A DNA stretch of 64,000 nucleotides, from the NCBI RefSeq assembly GCF_031759225.1, contig NZ_CP134494.1, positions 1,982,501-2,046,500 on the forward strand, given 5' to 3'. Shown here in pieces: positions 59,525 to 64,000 of this stretch (the stretch's first letter is position 1; the number at the start of each line of letters is the position of its first letter). This DNA is from Mesobacillus jeotgali. Lineage in GTDB: Bacteria > Bacillota > Bacilli > Bacillales > Cytobacillaceae. Position numbers and translations under genes: made by a program. The notes beneath the pieces are model-generated. The model did no database searches. It saw only the letters and a list, made by a program, of their open reading frames with translations, and was not told where the DNA came from.

Positions 59525-61804
59525 TTGAAGATTATAGGTAAAATTGCAGCCGCCACTACCACTATAATGCTTTCGTTTTCTTCAACAGCCGCTTTTGCTG
59601 AGGAACCGGGTTTGGAAAAATTGCCCGACCCTGTGGATCCCCAGGCATGGGTGAATCCAGATGATATGACTTGGAATGATTATAATGCAATACCGGGCAT
59701 AGATTGGAATTCAACGGATATTCAACCAGAAACAGAACTTAAAGGTGCCTTGATATTGGTCGACTTTCCGGATCAGGATTTTATCTTGACCCAACCAAAG
59801 GGTTCAGAGATTGCCGGCAATCCTCAAGTGGATGCTGTTCCTCGTGAAGAACTTGGGGAATGGTGGGAGGATTTTCTGAATGTCCCTAGCAAACTCAACA
59901 ACTATCAGACGATTGATGGCTTTTGGAAAGAGAATTCGCAAGGAAAATGGGGCGTCTCCTTGGATTCTTATGGTCCCTACCGCTTGGATAAAAATGAATT
60001 TCAGTATGGGCTTAACTATATGAATCCGGGCTCACTTCCACCTCAATATAGTGGTGGAAACCTCTTTCAGGATGGCGTAAATGCAGCAGCAGCTGACATT
60101 GCCGCTGCTGGAGAAGAATATGACTTTGCATTCATCGTACATGCTGGTTATGACGAATCAACCGTATGGCAAGAATTCGGCGAAATGATGTTTCTTAATC
60201 AAGACTCGGTATCTGATACGTTTGGGCCTCCGGACTTACCTGGATTTGAAAACATGCCGAACTGGGCAAAAACTCGTTATGTCCCCTGGACTTCCTGGTA
60301 TGCAGCCAAAACGATCTGGTCGGCGGCATCTAGTGCAGAAATAAATGGCAAAAGGATTCGTGTCTCAATCCAGGGCGAAAGCGATGGCATGGGAACATTT
60401 GCTCACGAATTTGGCCATCTCCGCGGTCTTGGTGATAATTACAATAACGCATCCCTTGACCCTAGAACCTATTCTGGTTATTGGGAGACGATGAGCCGCG
60501 GCTCATTCAATGGTCCTGGCGGAACGCACACTCGCTGGATGATTCCATCTACTCTTGGCGCTTCTATACCGGCACCGCATATGCTTCGTAATAAGATGAA
60601 ACAGGGATTTGTATCCGATGATGAGGTCTTGAAGCTAAACCGTGATGAATTAAAGGAATCTGGACCGGTGTTTGCAGATATTACCGCACGTCAGGCACCA
60701 ATTGGCAGTAACTTCGGCAGAACCGGACTCCATGGCATCAATATCAGCATGGACGATTCTACACCAACAGATTACCTGGCCGGTGACTGGCGGAACGATA
60801 TTCTTTCCGGTCGAACGTACAATAACTACACCCTTGAAGTGGTAGACCGCGTTGGTTCGGATTCTTTCGCAGCTGATTCTGGCGTCTTGATTGCCAAGAC
60901 GAAAAATGCGGAGTCTGCCCCGAATATCTGGGTAGTTGATTCACATCCTGAGGATATCAATCTGAAGGACTTTACTAGACCTGACGGCACCACAGCGATG
61001 GTGGCCAAAGGTGATCCACGCCAAACCCTCGATGCTTTATTCAAAGCTGGGAATGGGACAAGCTTGGTTGCCGGACAATTTGATGGTTCTATTGACAAAG
61101 ACAGTGTTGTCAGTGAGTATATCGATCCTTACAATAAACTTCATTTCTACATTTTAGGGAAACAAAAAGATAAGGATGGGGTACTCCGCTATCAGGTTGC
61201 CGTCCGAAACACGGAAGGCGCAGGTGCATTTGATCGAGGAGTAAAGGTTAGCGCAGGCACTGTAGAGCCCGCTGTAGAGGACAAAGTAGCAGTCTATCAC
61301 TTTAATGTCACAAATACCGGTAAAGCTAAGGACCTTATTCGTGTCAATGCTTCGGCAGGTGATGATTGGAACGTTCAACTTGATCACAATGTAATTGCGG
61401 TGGAACCAGGAGCAACCGTTGCTGTTCCGGTTTATGTAAAAATACCGAAAGGCAAGACAGCACCAGCCAAACTCACCTTTACGGCCACTTCAGAGATAGA
61501 CGCTAATCAAAGCTTTACAGATTCGAATTTCTTGCCTGGCAGCCTGAGTGCAGCAGGTATAAGCTCTGTTATTGATAGCTTTGCAAATGAAGGGTCTATC
61601 AAAGCTGGTACAGCAGAGGCATTGAAAGCACATGTGAAAACGGTGGGGCAATTTGAAAAGAAAGGATCTGCCGATAAGGTTATCAAACACATCAACGATT
61701 TTAAAAGATTCCTAGAACTCAAAAAAGAAGAAGATCAAATTTCTGCCAAAGCGTATACCAGTTTGAAAGCATATGCTGATTCAATGGTTGAGGTTTGGGA
61801 ATAG
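59525..61804 (+). CDS. secreted M6-type metalloprotease (immune inhibitor A-like) with FIMAH domain
   Basis: A 759-residue exported protease starting at TTG after AGGAGGAG. Order: signal peptide (1-25, AFA), propeptide, zinc metalloprotease domain with HEFGH at residues 294-298 followed by LRGLGDNYN, a domain with repeated DRVGSD/AKT strands, an NEW3/CARDB-like beta-sandwich (about 560-660, VYHFNVTNTGKAKDL) and a C-terminal helical FIMAH-like domain (about 670-755). Family members such as InhA cut host or matrix proteins. PrsA-like foldase is encoded next and may assist its folding. Confidence 0.85.
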   Translation: MKIIGKIAAATTTIMLSFSSTAAFAEEPGLEKLPDPVDPQAWVNPDDMTWNDYNAIPGIDWNSTDIQPETELKGALILVDFPDQDFILTQPKGSEIAGNPQVDAVPREELGEWWEDFLNVPSKLNNYQTIDGFWKENSQGKWGVSLDSYGPYRLDKNEFQYGLNYMNPGSLPPQYSGGNLFQDGVNAAAADIAAAGEEYDFAFIVHAGYDESTVWQEFGEMMFLNQDSVSDTFGPPDLPGFENMPNWAKTRYVPWTSWYAAKTIWSAASSAEINGKRIRVSIQGESDGMGTFAHEFGHLRGLGDNYNNASLDPRTYSGYWETMSRGSFNGPGGTHTRWMIPSTLGASIPAPHMLRNKMKQGFVSDDEVLKLNRDELKESGPVFADITARQAPIGSNFGRTGLHGINISMDDSTPTDYLAGDWRNDILSGRTYNNYTLEVVDRVGSDSFAADSGVLIAKTKNAESAPNIWVVDSHPEDINLKDFTRPDGTTAMVAKGDPRQTLDALFKAGNGTSLVAGQFDGSIDKDSVVSEYIDPYNKLHFYILGKQKDKDGVLRYQVAVRNTEGAGAFDRGVKVSAGTVEPAVEDKVAVYHFNVTNTGKAKDLIRVNASAGDDWNVQLDHNVIAVEPGATVAVPVYVKIPKGKTAPAKLTFTATSEIDANQSFTDSNFLPGSLSAAGISSVIDSFANEGSIKAGTAEALKAHVKTVGQFEKKGSADKVIKHINDFKRFLELKKEEDQISAKAYTSLKAYADSMVEVWE

Positions 61805-61866
61805 GCTAGGTTCAAAGATCACCTTTCCAATGCCTGTGATGGAATTAGAATATGGGGGAAATAAAA

Positions 61867-61895
61867 GGCTGGGACAGTTATCAGACTGTCCCGCC
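61867..61895 (+). terminator. hairpin terminator after the protease gene
   Basis: GGCTGGGACAGT / ACTGTCCCGCC with a 6-nt loop, followed by TCCTT; the T-tract is weak. Confidence 0.65.
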
Positions 61896-61990
61896 TCCTT
61901 AAAGCTGGTTCATAATCAGTAAACTAAATATAAGGTAGGGTGCTAGTAGCAATGATTTTAGGAAGTTGTCAAAAATAGGAGTGAAGATAA

Positions 61991-62869
61991 TTGATTAAAA
62001 TAATCAAAATTGCTGCCGTTTTATCATTGTTGTTTTTAGTTGGTGCCTGTTCGACTCTAACTTCAGGAGAAGAACCCGAGTTACTTGTTACAACGGAATA
62101 CGGAAATATCTCAAAAGATGATCTATTTAAAGAAGTGGCAAATTCCGAGCGGGGAAAAGAATTGATCCAAAAGCTGGTTTATATGCAAATTTTAAAAGGC
62201 AAATATGAGGTATCTGAAAAAGAAGTGAACCAGCGGCTGGGCGAAATAAAAGAACAGGTCGGTGATGAAGAAGCATATACGATGTTCCTGCAAAAACAGG
62301 GCTTTAATAACGAAGAAGAATTAAAGGATCATATCGAACAATCCCTTTATTTCTTTAAAGCAACAACAGAAGGGGTGGAAGTCTCAGATAAACAAATAAA
62401 GGATTACTATGAACAGCATAAAGATCAATACACGGAGGTTAGAACCAGCCATATTCTCGTGGATGATGAGTCAACTGCTAAAGAAATAGAAAAGGAGCTA
62501 AAGAATGGAGCCGATTTTGCAGAATTGGCCAAGAAACAATCAACTGATCAAGTGTCTGCAGAAGAAGGCGGGGATTTGGGTTATCTCTCCGGGCGAAGTC
62601 AAGAAATGGATCCGACATTTCTTGCAGCGGCTATGAAATTGAAAAAAGGTGAAGTGAGCGAGCCGGTCAAGACCGTATTTGGTTATCATATCATTAAAGT
62701 TACAGAGATAAAGGAAACGCCATTAAGCGATGTGAAAGATCAAATTAAACAGGCGCTTATGAGTAGAGACGCAAAACCGGTCCAGGAGATATTAAACAAC
62801 TTGAATAAAGAAATTGAGATTGAAGAAGCTGCTTTTAAGGATGCATTTAAGGATGTGGAACCTAAATAA
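61991..62869 (+). CDS. prsA: PrsA-like extracytoplasmic foldase lipoprotein
   Basis: A 292-residue lipoprotein starting at TTG after AGGAGTGAAG. Lipobox VGAC with Cys at residue 20; N-terminal chaperone region with helical segments (KELIQKLVYMQILKGKYEVS); parvulin peptidyl-prolyl isomerase domain (about 153-240, TSHILVDDESTAKEI, GGDLGYLSGRSQEMDP, FGYHIIKV); C-terminal chaperone helix. It folds exported proteins at the outer membrane face, perhaps including the protease next to it. Confidence 0.92.
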   Translation: MIKIIKIAAVLSLLFLVGACSTLTSGEEPELLVTTEYGNISKDDLFKEVANSERGKELIQKLVYMQILKGKYEVSEKEVNQRLGEIKEQVGDEEAYTMFLQKQGFNNEEELKDHIEQSLYFFKATTEGVEVSDKQIKDYYEQHKDQYTEVRTSHILVDDESTAKEIEKELKNGADFAELAKKQSTDQVSAEEGGDLGYLSGRSQEMDPTFLAAAMKLKKGEVSEPVKTVFGYHIIKVTEIKETPLSDVKDQIKQALMSRDAKPVQEILNNLNKEIEIEEAAFKDAFKDVEPK

Positions 62870-63029
62870 CCATCCGCCCAAGGTTAAAATGTTCAGCGTA
62901 GTTGGGAGAATTATCGTTGTACTTTACACCAAATACATAGTTAATGGTGTCCTATATAAATGAATTTTCTGGAAGAATAGATCAAAAAACCAGCCAAGCA
63001 GCACCTTAACATAATATTGTCTAAACCAG

Positions 63030-63056
63030 CGACAGCTATATGCTGTCGTTTTTTTT
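63030..63056 (+). terminator. intrinsic terminator
   Basis: CGACAGC / GCTGTCG, 5-nt loop, followed by eight T residues, 160 bp after the prsA stop. The intervening sequence has no convincing gene. Confidence 0.85.
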
Positions 63057-63159
63057 GTTGTTCTGCATAAATGTTGCACAAGGTAAACAAATGGTCATTA
63101 TAGTGCGTGTTCAACGCTTTTCCGTAGGTATCTAATGGTTTTAAAAAGGAGTAACCACC

Positions 63160-63462
63160 TTGGAAGAGAAACAGACCATTAAATTCGGCCACAAACTAAA
63201 ATTGTTACGCAAGAAACATTTCCTAAGCCAAGAAGATTTAGCAGAATTAAGCAAGCTTGATCGAAAATACATAAGCAATTTGGAAAGAGATGTATCTAGT
63301 CCAACCCTTGAAACATTGTACAAACTAGCCGCAGCATTCGGCATAACATACTTGGAACTGAGTCAGGAAATTAGTGAAGTAGAAGAAAACCAAAATTACC
63401 TTATCAGCGCCACAAAAGAGGTAGAAGAAATAAAGGCTATGCAAAAAAATAAGAAGCAGTAG
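63160..63462 (+). CDS. small XRE family helix-turn-helix regulator
   Basis: A 100-residue protein with a Cro/CI-type HTH (residues about 8-66, LKLLRKKHFLSQEDLAELS, KYISNLERDVSSPTLETLYK) and a short acidic-then-basic C-terminal helix. It starts at TTG after AAAGGAG. No neighbouring phage or restriction genes; it resembles SinR/restriction-controller style regulators but its target is unknown. Confidence 0.82.
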   Translation: MEEKQTIKFGHKLKLLRKKHFLSQEDLAELSKLDRKYISNLERDVSSPTLETLYKLAAAFGITYLELSQEISEVEENQNYLISATKEVEEIKAMQKNKKQ

Positions 63463-63486
63463 ATTCCCATCCCACTGGAGGTAACT

Positions 63487-63735
63487 ATGCAGACAGTAGA
63501 TATTATTGATCGAAAAGTATCCTAATTCGTCAATGATTATAACGATGAGATTGAGATGGAAATGATTAAGTATTCAGACCATTACAAAGTAGTTGTGACG
63601 ATTTGCCAGGAAGAGCCGCCTTATAAGGATTTTATTGGGGTAGGGACTGATAAAAGGAGTGCGAGGAGAGCGGCCAAAAAGGCGATGTTGGTATTGTATC
63701 AACGCGCTTATCTAGAGTTGAATCATTATAAATGA
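63487..63735 (+). pseudogene. dsRBD-like small gene interrupted by a TAA at codon 13
   Basis: AGGAGG precedes ATG 63487. The frame reads 12 codons, meets TAA at 63523-63525, and then continues open and in frame for 69 more codons to TGA 63735. The latter part ends GVGTDKRSARRAAKKAMLVLY, like the C-terminal helix of double-stranded-RNA-binding domains. A new start at an internal ATG (about 63556) is possible but has no ribosome binding site. A sequencing error cannot be excluded. Confidence 0.6.
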
Positions 63736-63741
63736 TACAAA

Positions 63742-63778
63742 AGGGTAGTAATCAGAAATTTTGGTTACTACCTTTATT
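63742..63778 (+). terminator. intrinsic terminator
   Basis: GGTAGTAA / TTACTACC, 13-nt loop, followed by TTTATTT, just after the dsRBD-like frame. Bases 63779-64000 show no gene. Confidence 0.75.
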
Positions 63779-64000
63779 TATATTTGGATAAATCCGTTTT
63801 ATAGGATGAAACAAAGGAAAAAGGCAACCGCCTAGGAATTACATAAAATGAATACTAGGTTTCCTAGTCTGGATAAGGATTTCTTTCAAAAAAAAGAACT
63901 TTTTTACTTAAAGAATTTTCCTAGTGATTATTCAAGATATTGGATATGCATTTTTGCCTATTTCTTATACAATAGAATTATATAGATATATTAATTAGGG

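Overview
The window looks like chromosomal DNA of a spore-forming Bacillaceae member (Bacillus/Mesobacillus-like). This rests on strong AGGAGG-type ribosome binding sites, frequent TTG/GTG starts, many hairpin-plus-T-tract terminators, and family content typical of Bacillus: an Spx paralogue beside an Rrf2 repressor, an IDEAL-domain protein, RsbR-type STAS proteins, YkuK, PrsA, a Fur-controlled siderophore importer and a spore-coat-type glycosylation cluster. I see no rRNA, tRNA, phage or CRISPR. The only clear mobile element is one group II intron.

Layout. 0-8.2 kb: MBL hydrolase divergent from an Lrp regulator, a Cys-rich small protein, a cysteine-desulfurase-like enzyme, a LysE exporter, two secreted proteins, then spxA2-saiR and an IDEAL-domain gene that share one 21-bp operator type. 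8.6-15.1 kb: a six-gene minus-strand cluster (deacetylase, GT4, ATP-grasp, CotS-like kinase fold, GT4, epimerase) probably making a spore-surface glycan. 15.5-25.6 kb: single-gene units (kinase-like protein, L,D-transpeptidase, DUF421 protein, lipoproteins, thioesterase, hydrolase, acetyltransferase, MBL protein, endonuclease-I-type nuclease). 25.8-30.8 kb: ferredoxin-NADP reductase divergent from a four-gene ferric-siderophore ABC importer behind a promoter and Fur box. 31-34.8 kb: two RsbR-like STAS proteins flanking a YdcZ / Crp-Fnr / YdcZ set. 35.3-41.2 kb: class A PBP with a long Lys/Glu tail, lipoproteins, PAP2 phosphatase, a type I toxin-antitoxin-like locus, YkuK and a secreted nuclease.

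41.2-47.5 kb holds the most unusual DNA: fifteen copies of a 52-bp hairpin repeat with no length variation, an ECF sigma/anti-sigma pair behind a self-type promoter, and a 2.8-kb group II intron inserted antisense into codon 4 of a GNAT acetyltransferase gene. 47.6-52.2 kb: an MMPL transporter with its two-component system. 52.4-58.7 kb: a run of small, mostly unrecognised genes (several membrane, several immunity-protein-like). 59.5-64 kb: a secreted M6-type metalloprotease, PrsA foldase, a small XRE regulator and a dsRBD-like gene broken by a nonsense codon.

Functional links. SaiR boxes tie spxA2-saiR to the IDEAL gene; Fur ties siderophore import to iron status; PrsA may help fold the exported protease and wall enzymes; the glycan cluster reads as one coupled operon. 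Family names come from recalled motifs, not database searches. Start codons were chosen by Shine-Dalgarno spacing and often differ from the longest reading frame.
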